Assembly (NCBI GenBank): GCA_029863385.1
Contig: JAOTVU010000038.1
Location: 1-33,921, forward strand
Source of the DNA: Acidimicrobiia bacterium
GTDB taxonomy: Bacteria; Actinomycetota; Acidimicrobiia; Acidimicrobiales; SZUA-35
Length of the DNA: 33,921 nucleotides
Direction: 5' to 3'
The position numbers and the translations under genes are program-made. Below the pieces are notes generated by a model. It did no database searches. It was not told where the DNA came from and saw only the letters and a list, made by a program, of their open reading frames with translations. Shown here piece after piece: positions 1-7,667 of the stretch; positions within the stretch are counted from its first letter, which is position 1, and the number at the start of each line of letters is the position of its first letter.

Positions 1-334
1 CCGATGGCTCCGTGGCGGAAGGCTCGGCCGAAGTGTCGGCCGAAACATCGCTGCGCTCGGTTGTCTCGGTTGTCTCGGTTGACCTCGGCTCGCCGCTGTC
101 GCCGGCAGTCGATGTCGTTCCGTCGGCGGCCGTCGCCTCGATGATTAATGCATCAGCACCTCGAGTGCCGGTCGTCGACGTGACCGGCGAAGAGTCCGCC
201 TCCGCCTGCTTGGACACCAGGAGCGTTGGATCGGTGGTCGACGAACACTGCGCCGAGAGCATCACGATCGCCGTCGCGACCAGGCCGACAACCTGAAAAC
301 CGAGGCGTCCGTCGCCACGTGAGATCCAAACCAC
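1..334 (-). CDS. Secreted or lipoprotein-like Ser/Thr-rich protein, 3' end outside window
   Basis: The minus-strand frame is open from a GTG at 334 to the window edge, so only the first 111 residues are seen. The start has a GGAG motif about six bases upstream. Residues 1-30 look like an export signal: Arg residues near the N-terminus, then a hydrophobic run (VVGLVATAIVMLSA) ending in Gln-Cys-Ser-Ser. The Cys suggests a lipoprotein, but Gln just before it is unusual for a lipobox, so a plain signal peptide is also possible. The following ~80 residues are low-complexity Ser/Thr/Glu/Asp, including a TETTETTE run, typical of an extracytoplasmic linker. It lies about 100 bases downstream of holB on the same strand. 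In many actinobacteria a secreted alpha/beta hydrolase sits here, but no catalytic domain is visible in this fragment, so function is unassigned. Confidence 0.6.
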   Translation of the reverse strand, partial: MVWISRGDGRLGFQVVGLVATAIVMLSAQCSSTTDPTLLVSKQAEADSSPVTSTTGTRGADALIIEATAADGTTSTAGDSGEPRSTETTETTERSDVSADTSAEPSATEPS

Positions 335-437
335 GACTCCGACAGCCTACGGTTCAACAGGACTCGCCACTCCCGATCGGCCCGGCATCATCGACTCGAT
401 TGACCCGTGCGACGTCGTCCGCCGTTCGGCCTCCCTG

Positions 438-1499
438 CTAACGGGAGACCGGGGCCGGTGCCAGCTTGAGGAACAGATCCTGCAACAGCAGCGTCTCGTT
501 GGGGTTGCGGATCAGACTCTCGGCTGCGGTCTGAATGGCGTCGAGGGCTGACTCCGCCGCCGGGTCGTAGCTGGCCACCAGTCGATCCCGATACACCCTC
601 GACATCACAGCCAATCCGAACACGAGCTCGTCGGTCCGCAACCGCCTGACCTCCCGCTTGTGCTGAGCGACCAGGTCGGCCCGGCCCGAGCCCCGCTCCC
701 CCAGCTGCTCGACCCGGGCCTCCAGCTGTTCGATCTCGGTGGCCTGACGAGCCTCCAGCGGCCCCTGGGCGGCGTCCATCCCGGCCCGGACCTGATCGAC
801 CAATTCGCACGCCCTGGATCCCGTTCCGTTCAACTCGGCCGGGATCGACTGCCACAGGGCGGCCCGTTCGGCCAGGGCGTCGTCGGTCACCAGAAGCCGG
901 GCCCGGTCGACGTCACCCCCGGCGGCCATGGCTGCCACCGACGCCCGCTCCGGGTCGGCACCTTCGGCCACCAGCGCCTGCTCCAGCTCGGCCGACGACA
1001 GCGGCCCGAATTCGATCGGTACGCATCGGCTGGCGATCGTGACGATCTCGGGCGGGACGGTGTCGGCCAGCATCACGAAAACAGTCGACGACGGCGGTTC
1101 CTCCACCACCTTCAGCAGCTTGCCGATGGCCTCCTCCTGGATGGTGTCGACGCCGTCGACGACGATCACCTTACGTTTTCCCTCGAGTGGTGTCCGCAGC
1201 CCGGCCCGGATGATCTCCTCCGCCTCCGAAACCCGCAGTGCCGCGCCTTCCGGTCGAAACACCATCAGGTCCGGGTGGTTGGCCTCCAGCGCGAGATGAA
1301 GCGCCCGTTCGCGGCCGGCATGGTTGTCACCGTGTTCGACGGCTGCGGCCAGGATCAGGCCGGCGAATCCCAGCGCCGCCTGATAGGTGCCGTAGCCTCG
1401 TCGGCCCAGCAGAAGGTAGGCGTGCACCGGATTGTCCGCCGCCTGTCCCAGACGGGTCAAAGCCTCTGTTTGACCGACGACGGCAGTCCATGGATCCAC
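438..1499 (-). CDS. holB: DNA polymerase III subunit delta'
   Basis: This is the clamp-loader delta' subunit, part of the complex that opens the beta sliding clamp and loads it at primed DNA. The 353-residue protein begins with the usual AVVGQTEAL segment. It keeps the AAA+ fold landmarks: VIVVDGVDTIQEEAIGKLLK at Walker B/sensor position, EEPPSSTVFVML, and the SRC motif (IASRC) that supplies the arginine finger to the neighbouring subunit. The P-loop is degenerate (GRRGYGTY, no lysine), which fits delta' not hydrolysing ATP. The zinc-binding cysteines normally found after the P-loop are absent. The GTG start is chosen because a TAGAAT box ends seven bases upstream. topA, tmk and holB are commonly neighbours in actinobacteria; here a plus-strand CHAD gene separates holB from tmk. 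Confidence 0.9.
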   Translation of the reverse strand: MDPWTAVVGQTEALTRLGQAADNPVHAYLLLGRRGYGTYQAALGFAGLILAAAVEHGDNHAGRERALHLALEANHPDLMVFRPEGAALRVSEAEEIIRAGLRTPLEGKRKVIVVDGVDTIQEEAIGKLLKVVEEPPSSTVFVMLADTVPPEIVTIASRCVPIEFGPLSSAELEQALVAEGADPERASVAAMAAGGDVDRARLLVTDDALAERAALWQSIPAELNGTGSRACELVDQVRAGMDAAQGPLEARQATEIEQLEARVEQLGERGSGRADLVAQHKREVRRLRTDELVFGLAVMSRVYRDRLVASYDPAAESALDAIQTAAESLIRNPNETLLLQDLFLKLAPAPVSR

Positions 1500-1506
1500 C
1501 TTCGGG

Positions 1507-1512
1507 ATTCTA
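1507..1512 (-). promoter_or_regulatory. -10 box of holB (leaderless)
   Basis: TAGAAT on the minus strand, seven bases before the holB GTG. The spacing would place the transcript 5' end at or next to the start codon. No convincing -35 box was seen. It matches the same arrangement at eight other genes in the window. Confidence 0.55.
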
Positions 1513-1560
1513 GGGCGAGTCGCCGGGTCGTCGCTGTTTGCCGTCGTCGGATCCGATCAC

Positions 1561-1566
1561 TACCGT
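1561..1566 (+). promoter_or_regulatory. -10 box of the CHAD gene (leaderless)
   Basis: TACCGT on the plus strand, six bases before the ATG at 1573. Together with the holB box it makes a 73-bp divergent promoter region with no room for conventional untranslated leaders. Confidence 0.45.
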
Positions 1567-1572
1567 CGAGAT

Positions 1573-2499
1573 ATGGCCTTCCGGCTCTCCTCCGAGGAGA
1601 CGTTGGCCGACGCAGTCCGCCGGATAGCTCATCAAGAGACGGCTGATGCCCTCGACCGTCTGAGCTATCTGGAGGGGCCGCAGGCCGTTGAAAACATCCA
1701 CGATTGCCGCAAGCGATGCAAGAAGGTCCGCGGGCTGGTTCGTCTGGTCAGGCCGGCACTCGGCGAGCAGTACTTGGCCGTCAACCGTACCTACCGCGAC
1801 GCGGCGCGGGAGCTGTCAGAGTACCGCGACGCCCAAGCACTCTTGTCCACCTTCGACAAACTCGTTGCCCGATCCCACGATCGCCTTCCCGCCGGCGGCT
1901 TCGCACCGGTTCGGGCCGAACTGGCCGAGCGGGCCCGGGCGGCGACACAAGCGGCGGCGGATGACTCCGAGCCGATCGATCGCGCCCGCAACCTCCTGAT
2001 GAGAGGCGACGCCGGAATCGACAACTGGACTCTCAAACATCAAGGCTGGGCAGCCGCCGCCGGAGGCGCGGCCAGGACCTATCGACGAGGCGTCGAAGCC
2101 CTGGACGCCGTCGAGCGCACGCCAACGCCAGACCTGTTCCACGAGCTGCGGAAGCGAGTCAAGTACACCTGGTACCACGTTCGCCTGCTTCACGACGCGG
2201 CGCCGTCGATTCTCGGACCGCTCGATGCGACATTCGGACATCTGTCCGACACGCTCGGAGACGCTCACGATCTGGCCGTGCTGAAGGACCAACTCCTCGC
2301 AGAAGCCGAAGCATTCGGCGGTTACGAGATGGTCGAGGCGGCAGGGGCGTTCCTCGACCAGCACCGCGTCGGTCTGGAGCGGCAGAGTACAGCGCTGGCG
2401 GCTCGGCTCTACGCCGAAGAGCCGAAACGCTTCGTCGATCGGCTGGCCTCCCACTGGTTTGCCTGGGATGAATCCGGGCGAGCGGATGACGGGCCATGA
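1573..2499 (+). CDS. CHAD domain protein (polyphosphate-binding type)
   Basis: A 308-residue, largely helical cytosolic protein with both halves of the CHAD (conserved histidine alpha-helical) domain. The first half has NIHDCRKRCKKVRGLVRLVR (about residues 40-60) and the second DLFHELRKRVKYTWYHVRLL (about 180-200). Each carries the His-x-x-Arg-x-x-x-Lys-type basic helix that forms the anion-binding cavity. CHAD domains are known to bind inorganic polyphosphate and often target polyphosphate granules. No CYTH (triphosphatase) domain is attached and none is encoded nearby, so this is a stand-alone CHAD protein. The ATG is supported by a TACCGT box six bases upstream. The gene converges with tmk, leaving a 4-bp gap between stop codons, and diverges from holB. 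Its orientation breaks the topA-tmk-holB run. Confidence 0.88.
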   Translation: MAFRLSSEETLADAVRRIAHQETADALDRLSYLEGPQAVENIHDCRKRCKKVRGLVRLVRPALGEQYLAVNRTYRDAARELSEYRDAQALLSTFDKLVARSHDRLPAGGFAPVRAELAERARAATQAAADDSEPIDRARNLLMRGDAGIDNWTLKHQGWAAAAGGAARTYRRGVEALDAVERTPTPDLFHELRKRVKYTWYHVRLLHDAAPSILGPLDATFGHLSDTLGDAHDLAVLKDQLLAEAEAFGGYEMVEAAGAFLDQHRVGLERQSTALAARLYAEEPKRFVDRLASHWFAWDESGRADDGP

Positions 2500-2503
2500 G
2501 GCC

Positions 2504-3112
2504 CTACGGCGCGGGCTGGGCCAGTCGGATCTGCAAGGCCTGCCAAACCCGTTCGGCCACCTCGTGGATCGAGCCCTCACCGTTGACGATGACCCACCGA
2601 TCGGGGTCGGCGGCGGCCATCTCGGTGAACGCATCAACCACGCGCTGATGGAAGCCTTCGCCGGCCTGTTCGATGCGATCGAGGTCCCGGTCGAGCCGGG
2701 AGCGGGCAGCATCGGGCGGCACCGTCAGCAGCACCACCACGTCGGGCCAGCGGCCGTCGATGGCGAAGTCGTTCAGCTGCTGAATCCTGTCGACGCCGAG
2801 CTTGCGGCCGCCGCCCTGGTACGCCATCGACGAGAACGCCGAGCGATCCGACACCACGTGGCGGCCCGACGCCAACGCCGGCACAATCACCTGATCGAGA
2901 TGTTGGGCCCGGTCGGCGGCCATCATCAGCGCCTCCGAGCGGGCACCGATCGGCACGTCGGTGGTGTTGAGCAACAACTCGCGGAGACGGGAGCCGAGGC
3001 CGGTGCCGCCTGGCTCGCGGGTGAGCACGGCGTCGAGACGCTCGGCCAACAACGACGCCTGCGTGCTCTTGCCCGAGCCCTCGCCCCCCTCGAACGCTAT
3101 GTAAACGGCCAA
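2504..3112 (-). CDS. tmk: Thymidylate kinase
   Basis: Phosphorylates dTMP to dTDP with ATP, an essential step of dTTP synthesis in the cytosol. The 202-residue protein is a normal-length Tmk. It has the P-loop EGGEGSGKST (residues 8-17), the LTREPGGTGLGSRLRELLL segment that contacts the nucleotide, and the DRSAFSSMAYQGGGRKLG substrate/lid motif. The frame starts with TTG three bases after the topA stop, so the two genes are almost certainly cotranscribed and coupled. No internal ATG precedes the P-loop, so the TTG is the likely start despite the weak codon. The 3' end faces the CHAD gene with a 4-bp intergenic gap and no visible terminator. Confidence 0.95.
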   Translation of the reverse strand: MAVYIAFEGGEGSGKSTQASLLAERLDAVLTREPGGTGLGSRLRELLLNTTDVPIGARSEALMMAADRAQHLDQVIVPALASGRHVVSDRSAFSSMAYQGGGRKLGVDRIQQLNDFAIDGRWPDVVVLLTVPPDAARSRLDRDLDRIEQAGEGFHQRVVDAFTEMAAADPDRWVIVNGEGSIHEVAERVWQALQIRLAQPAP

Positions 3113-3115
3113 CGG

Positions 3116-5881
3116 TCAGCCGCCGGCGCTCTTGGTCGAGCTGCTTGCAGCCGCCTTCTTCTTTGCCGGCGCCTTCTTCGCAGCCGACTTCTTTGCGGCC
3201 TTCTTCGTGGCCTTCTTGACCGTACCGCCCTCCATCTCGATCTTGCGTCGCCGCTGGGCAAGGAGTTCCGAGGCCCGGCCGATGTCGATGCGATCGACCG
3301 AGTCGGCGGCTGTCAACGACGCGTTGACCTCGCCGTCGGTCACGTACTCACCGAAGCGGCCGCTCTTGACCACGACATGCAGGTCGGTGGTGGGATCGAC
3401 GCCGAGTTCTTTGAGCGGACCGGCGGCAGCGGCCTGACCCCGGCGCCGTTTGGGTTGGGCGAACAGCTCGACCGCCTTGTCGAGATCAATGGTGAACAGG
3501 TCGTATTCGTTGTCGAACGAACGGGTGTCGGCCCGCTTGCCCTCCTCCTCCGGTTCCTTGCGGATATAGGGTCCGTAGGGGCCGTTGTGGGCCACGATCT
3601 CGCGGCCGTCGTTCGGATCGACGCCGATGACCCTCGGGATGGTGAGCAGCTGCACAGCCTGATCGAGGGTCAGCTCCTCCATCTTCATGTCCTGGAACAG
3701 CGACGATGTCCGAGGCCTGTTGTCGTCCGTGACCTTCTCGGGCATGTCGCCCATCTGCACGTAGGGGCCGAACTTGCCGTCGCGCACATACACCGGCAGA
3801 CCGGTCTCGGGGTGCGCGCCGAGCTCGATCACATCGGGCACGGCCATGATCTCGATGGCGCGGGAGGCGGTCAGCTCATCGGGGGCGATGTCATCGGGAA
3901 TCGACTTGGTGTCGTCACCGCGCTCCAGATAGGGACCGTACTGGCCGACCCGGGCCACGATCGGCACGCCGTCGGGATCGGTACCGATGAAGATCGAGTT
4001 GACGGCCCGGGCGTCGATGTCGCCCAACCGTTCCTCGACCTTCTCCTTGAGACCCGGCTCCTCGTTGACCCCGAAGTAGAACTGCGTCAACCAGGGCACC
4101 ATCTCGCCCTCGCCTGCGGCGATGTTGTCCAGGTCGTCCTCCATGCGGGCGGTGAAGGCGTAGTCGACCAGATCGGGAAAATGCTGCTCGAGCAGGGTGA
4201 CCACGGCGAAGGCCAGGAAGCTCGGCACAAGCGCCGAGCCTTTCTTCCACACATAGCCACGGTCCTGAATGGTGCCCATGATCGAGGCGTAGGTCGACGG
4301 ACGGCCGACCTCGAGCTCCTCGAGCTTCTTGACCAGCGACGCCTCGGTGTAGCGGGCCGGAGGCTGCGTGTCGTGACCGTCGGCCGAGACGTCGGTGATG
4401 TCGGCCCGATCACCCTCCTCCAAGGCGGGGAGACGTTTGTCGGTGTCCACGGCACCGTCGGCGTCACCGTTGTCGTCGTCATCAACGCTCTCGACGTAGG
4501 CCTTCAGGAAACCCTGGTGTTTGATGACGGTACCCGAGGTGGAGAACAGTGCCTGGCGCACCGCGGCCTCGCCGTTGGCGTCCGGGACGGGCGCCGAGGT
4601 GGACGCCGCGAGCTTGAGCGTGACCGTCTCGCCGGTGGCGTCGGTCATCTGGGAGGCGAGCGTCCGCTTCCAGATCAACTCGTAGACGCGCAGCTCGGCG
4701 GCGGTCAGCTCGCCGGCCACCTGGGCCGGGGTGCGGAACCGATCGCCGGCAGGGCGGATGGCCTCGTGGGCCTCCTGGGCCGTCTGTTTGTTCTTGCGGT
4801 AGGTGCGCACCTCCGGCGGCAGGTACTCGGCGCCGAACTCCTCGGCGATCTGGGAACGGGCCGCGACCAGCGCCGTCTCCGACAGCGTGGTCGAGTCGGT
4901 TCGCATGTAGGTGATGTAGCCCCGCTCGTACAGCGCCTGGGCCATGCGCATGGCGGCCTGCGAACCGAGGCGGAGTTTGCGGCTGGCCTCCTGCTGGTAG
5001 GTGGAGGTGATGAACGGCGGAGCCGGGGTGCGCCGATACGGCTTGGCCTCACGGCTCTCGACGGTGGCCGGTTGTGAGTCGAGCGCGGCGGCCAGCGCAC
5101 TGGCTCGGCGCTCGTCGAGATGGACGACGTCGTCGCGTTTGAGGGTGCCGTCCTGGTTGAACTCCCGGCCGGTGGCGACGCGGGCCCCGTCGAGTTCCAG
5201 CAGTGTGGCCTGAAACGGACGCTCGGCAGCGTGCTTGGCGTCGGTGGCGGTGAACGTCGCCGTCAGGTCCCAGTAGTTGGCCGACCGGAAGGCCATCCGC
5301 TCCCGCTCTCGCTCCACGACGATGCGGGTGGCGACCGACTGGACCCGCCCGGCGGAGAGTCGAGGCCGGACCTTCTTCCACAACACCGGCGAGACCTCAT
5401 AACCGTAGAGCCGGTCGAGCAGACGCCGGGCCTCCTGGGCCTCGACCTTGTTGTAGTCGATCTCGGAGGGATTCTGGATCGCCCGCTGGATGGCCTCCGG
5501 CGTGACCTCGGTGAACACGATGCGTTTCACCGGCACCTTGGGATTCAGGACCTCCTGGAGATGCCAGGCGATGGCCTCGCCCTCGCGGTCCTTATCGGTG
5601 GCGAGCACCAGTTCGTCGGAGTCCTTCAGAAGCGACTTGAGCTTCTTGACCTGATCCCGCCGCTTCTCGGAGACCACGTAGAGCGGCTTGAAGTCGTTGT
5701 CGGTGTCGATACCGAGTGACGCCCACTTCTCCTTCTTGTAGGCGGCCGGCACTTCTTTCGCTCGAGCCGGGAGATCACGGATATGACCCACCGACGATTC
5801 GACCACATAACCATCGCCAAGGTACTTGGCGATGCTGTCGGCTTTAGCTGGCGACTCGACGATTACAAGGGTCTGGGACAC
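3116..5881 (-). CDS. topA: DNA topoisomerase I (type IA)
   Basis: Relaxes negatively supercoiled DNA through a transient 5'-phosphotyrosine link. The 921-residue protein has an N-terminal Toprim domain (LVIVESPAKADSIAKYLG; metal-binding acidic triad in TDKDREGE, D96/D98/E100). The active-site tyrosine lies in GYITYMRTDST (Y325). The C-terminal region holds repeated GPY/GxFGPYV-type DNA-binding modules (for example VGQYGPYLERGDD, DGKFGPYVQMGD, NGPYGPYIRKE, SGRFGEYVTDG). Actinobacterial TopA lacks the zinc fingers of enteric TopA and ends in a basic tail; here the last ~35 residues are Lys/Ala-rich (KKATKKAAKKSAAKKAPAKK). An acidic insert (SVDDDDNGDADGAVD) lies near residue 465. The GTG start is placed by the TAACCT box seven bases upstream. 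tmk follows after 3 bp. Confidence 0.97.
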   Translation of the reverse strand: MSQTLVIVESPAKADSIAKYLGDGYVVESSVGHIRDLPARAKEVPAAYKKEKWASLGIDTDNDFKPLYVVSEKRRDQVKKLKSLLKDSDELVLATDKDREGEAIAWHLQEVLNPKVPVKRIVFTEVTPEAIQRAIQNPSEIDYNKVEAQEARRLLDRLYGYEVSPVLWKKVRPRLSAGRVQSVATRIVVERERERMAFRSANYWDLTATFTATDAKHAAERPFQATLLELDGARVATGREFNQDGTLKRDDVVHLDERRASALAAALDSQPATVESREAKPYRRTPAPPFITSTYQQEASRKLRLGSQAAMRMAQALYERGYITYMRTDSTTLSETALVAARSQIAEEFGAEYLPPEVRTYRKNKQTAQEAHEAIRPAGDRFRTPAQVAGELTAAELRVYELIWKRTLASQMTDATGETVTLKLAASTSAPVPDANGEAAVRQALFSTSGTVIKHQGFLKAYVESVDDDDNGDADGAVDTDKRLPALEEGDRADITDVSADGHDTQPPARYTEASLVKKLEELEVGRPSTYASIMGTIQDRGYVWKKGSALVPSFLAFAVVTLLEQHFPDLVDYAFTARMEDDLDNIAAGEGEMVPWLTQFYFGVNEEPGLKEKVEERLGDIDARAVNSIFIGTDPDGVPIVARVGQYGPYLERGDDTKSIPDDIAPDELTASRAIEIMAVPDVIELGAHPETGLPVYVRDGKFGPYVQMGDMPEKVTDDNRPRTSSLFQDMKMEELTLDQAVQLLTIPRVIGVDPNDGREIVAHNGPYGPYIRKEPEEEGKRADTRSFDNEYDLFTIDLDKAVELFAQPKRRRGQAAAAGPLKELGVDPTTDLHVVVKSGRFGEYVTDGEVNASLTAADSVDRIDIGRASELLAQRRRKIEMEGGTVKKATKKAAKKSAAKKAPAKKKAAASSSTKSAGG

Positions 5882-5888
5882 GTTCGGC

Positions 5889-5894
5889 AGGTTA
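5889..5894 (-). promoter_or_regulatory. -10 box of topA (leaderless)
   Basis: TAACCT on the minus strand, seven bases before the topA GTG. A small GGCGC/GCGCC dyad lies just upstream. Supercoiling-sensitive control of topA is usual in bacteria, but nothing in this short region shows it directly. Confidence 0.5.
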
Positions 5895-6092
5895 GCGGCT
5901 TCGGCGCAGTGCGCCTCGTTTGGGCTTTTGGTGGTTTGCCGTCACATCGGCGGAATTTCGTCTATTAAAGGTATGTTGATGCTCGGGCCGCGCACCAGTT
6001 GACGGTCGGTTTCTTGCGAAAGTCCCCGTGTTGGAGCGACGATCAGGCAGCCGATCCGGTGGGGTGCCCTCGAGATCGTTTTTCGCAGTCTG

Positions 6093-7490
6093 CTATGGCG
6101 CGGCGGCTTCGGCCATCACCGGATCGCTGTCATCGTCGGGGACGATGGGGGTCTGCGGCGCAGCATCACGAAGAATCAACCAGCCGATAATGCTGGCCAG
6201 CACCGAGGCGGCCAAGATCCCGATGACCGCTTCATCGAGCAGATCGGTCGGGCGGCCCGCTGCGTCGACAAAGGCCAACCGGGCGATGAACAGCGCCACG
6301 GTGAAGCCGATTCCGGCGACGGCTCCCCCGCCGAGAACATGGCGCATGGTCAATCCGTTCGGCAGTGAGGCCAGATTGAGTTTGAGCGCCAGCCAGACGG
6401 CGGCCGTCACGCCGAGCGGTTTGCCCACGACCAAACCGAACACCACCCCGAGGGAGACCGGCGACGACCAGAGGTTGCTAACCGAGTCGGTCGAGAGGTG
6501 AATGCCGGCATTGGCCAGGGCGAAGATCGGGATGACCACGAAACTGGTCCACGGGCTGAGCACGAGGATCAACCGGTTGGTCACCGCAACCGATTCCCGC
6601 ACCCGCCACCGGGCGTCACGGTAGATCGCCGGATCGGCGGTTTCACCGGACAGGATGTCTTCGACCGACTCGAACCGCCGATGCCCGATCAGGGGGCGGG
6701 CGGGAGCCGCCAGACCAAGCGCCACGCCGGCAATCGTCGCGTGCACGCCGGACCTGAACATGGCGTACCACAGGACTGCGCCGATCACCGCGTAAACCGG
6801 GGTGAACCAGACCTTGTATCTGGTCAGAACCACCACCAGCACCCACAGGGCGATTGCGGCGGCGAGCCACGTGAACTTGAGTTCCCGGGTGTAGAACGCG
6901 GCGATGACGAGAATGGCGCCGATGTCGTCGACGATGGCGAGGGTCAGGAGGAACAGCTTCAGTGCCTGCGGTATCGAGGGGCCGAGTAGGGCCAGCACGC
7001 CGACGGCGAAGGCGATGTCGGTGGCCATCGGTACACCCCAGCCGTTGGAGCCCTCCGATCCGGCTGTCACCATGAGGAAGATGAGAGCCGGAGCGACCAT
7101 CCCACCCAGGGCGGCGACGGCGGGCAGCGCAGCCACCCGTCTCGACGACAGATCACCGACCACCAGCTCCGACTTGATCTCGAGGCCGACGACGAAGAAG
7201 AAAAGGACCATCAGGGCGTCGTTGACCATCGCCTCGAGCGACTTGTCGATGACCACCCAACTGCCGAGATTCATCTCGACGTGGGTTTCCCACAGCACGT
7301 GATACGACTCACCCCACTCACCCGGCAGATTGGCCCAGATGAGTGCAGCTGCGGTGGCGATCAGGAGGAGGATGCCGGATGCGGTCTCCTGCGCCAGAAA
7401 GCGGACCATCGGCCGCGCCAGGTTGCGTGCGACCGGGGTGTCACGCCCACTCCAGGTTTCCGGACGGACTTGGATTGAACCTTCAGCCAA
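6093..7490 (-). CDS. nhaA: Na+/H+ antiporter NhaA
   Basis: An inner-membrane sodium/proton antiporter for pH and sodium homeostasis. The 465-residue protein has about 12 hydrophobic segments and the family hallmarks. These are MATDIAFAVGVLALLG with the ion-binding Asp region, IVDDIGAILVIAAFYT (the Asp pair DDIGA), PIFALANAGIHLS, and VVGKPLGV. The start of the fold (RFLAQETASGILLLIATAAALIWAN) is as in other NhaA proteins. The polar C-terminus is short and acidic (VPDDDSDPVMAEAAAP). The reading frame starts at a TTG at 7490. I see no Shine-Dalgarno or leaderless box close to it, so the exact start is uncertain by some residues; the next in-frame candidate would still precede the first membrane helix. 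It is separated from topA by 211 bp and is probably a separate transcription unit. Confidence 0.95.
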   Translation of the reverse strand: MAEGSIQVRPETWSGRDTPVARNLARPMVRFLAQETASGILLLIATAAALIWANLPGEWGESYHVLWETHVEMNLGSWVVIDKSLEAMVNDALMVLFFFVVGLEIKSELVVGDLSSRRVAALPAVAALGGMVAPALIFLMVTAGSEGSNGWGVPMATDIAFAVGVLALLGPSIPQALKLFLLTLAIVDDIGAILVIAAFYTRELKFTWLAAAIALWVLVVVLTRYKVWFTPVYAVIGAVLWYAMFRSGVHATIAGVALGLAAPARPLIGHRRFESVEDILSGETADPAIYRDARWRVRESVAVTNRLILVLSPWTSFVVIPIFALANAGIHLSTDSVSNLWSSPVSLGVVFGLVVGKPLGVTAAVWLALKLNLASLPNGLTMRHVLGGGAVAGIGFTVALFIARLAFVDAAGRPTDLLDEAVIGILAASVLASIIGWLILRDAAPQTPIVPDDDSDPVMAEAAAP

Positions 7491-7625
7491 TTACTTCAAC
7501 GATCTCTGCGGGGGCCCGAGCGATTCGGAGGGGATCCGAGCCGCCGTGACGCGAGCGCTTCCTGGGGATTTCGAGGGCGACCGACCGGCTCGACGTGGGA
7601 GCCCGTTCGGATCCACCGAGGTGCA

Positions 7626-7649
7626 ATCATACGAGGTTTAAGGCGCCTT
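7626..7649 (-). promoter_or_regulatory. Possible nhaA promoter region with palindrome
   Basis: On the minus strand TATGAT (7626-7631) is a good -10 match, about 135 bases before the nhaA start. A perfect 10-bp palindrome, AAGGCGCCTT (7640-7649), lies just upstream and could be an operator. The same 177-bp gap must also carry the promoter of the divergent photolyase-like gene. If correct, nhaA would have a GC-rich leader of roughly 130 nt. Confidence 0.3.
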
Positions 7650-7667
7650 TGGGCTGTTCCACGGCCA

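Noticed and set aside
12..296. 94-codon plus-strand frame at the left edge
   Set aside because: The minus strand there encodes a signal peptide followed by a Ser/Thr-rich region with a good start, which explains the open frame.
2459..5077. 872-codon open frame on the plus strand opposite tmk and topA
   Set aside because: It is a high-GC shadow: composition is His/Gly/Leu/Arg-rich with no domain, and it lies antisense to two certain genes.
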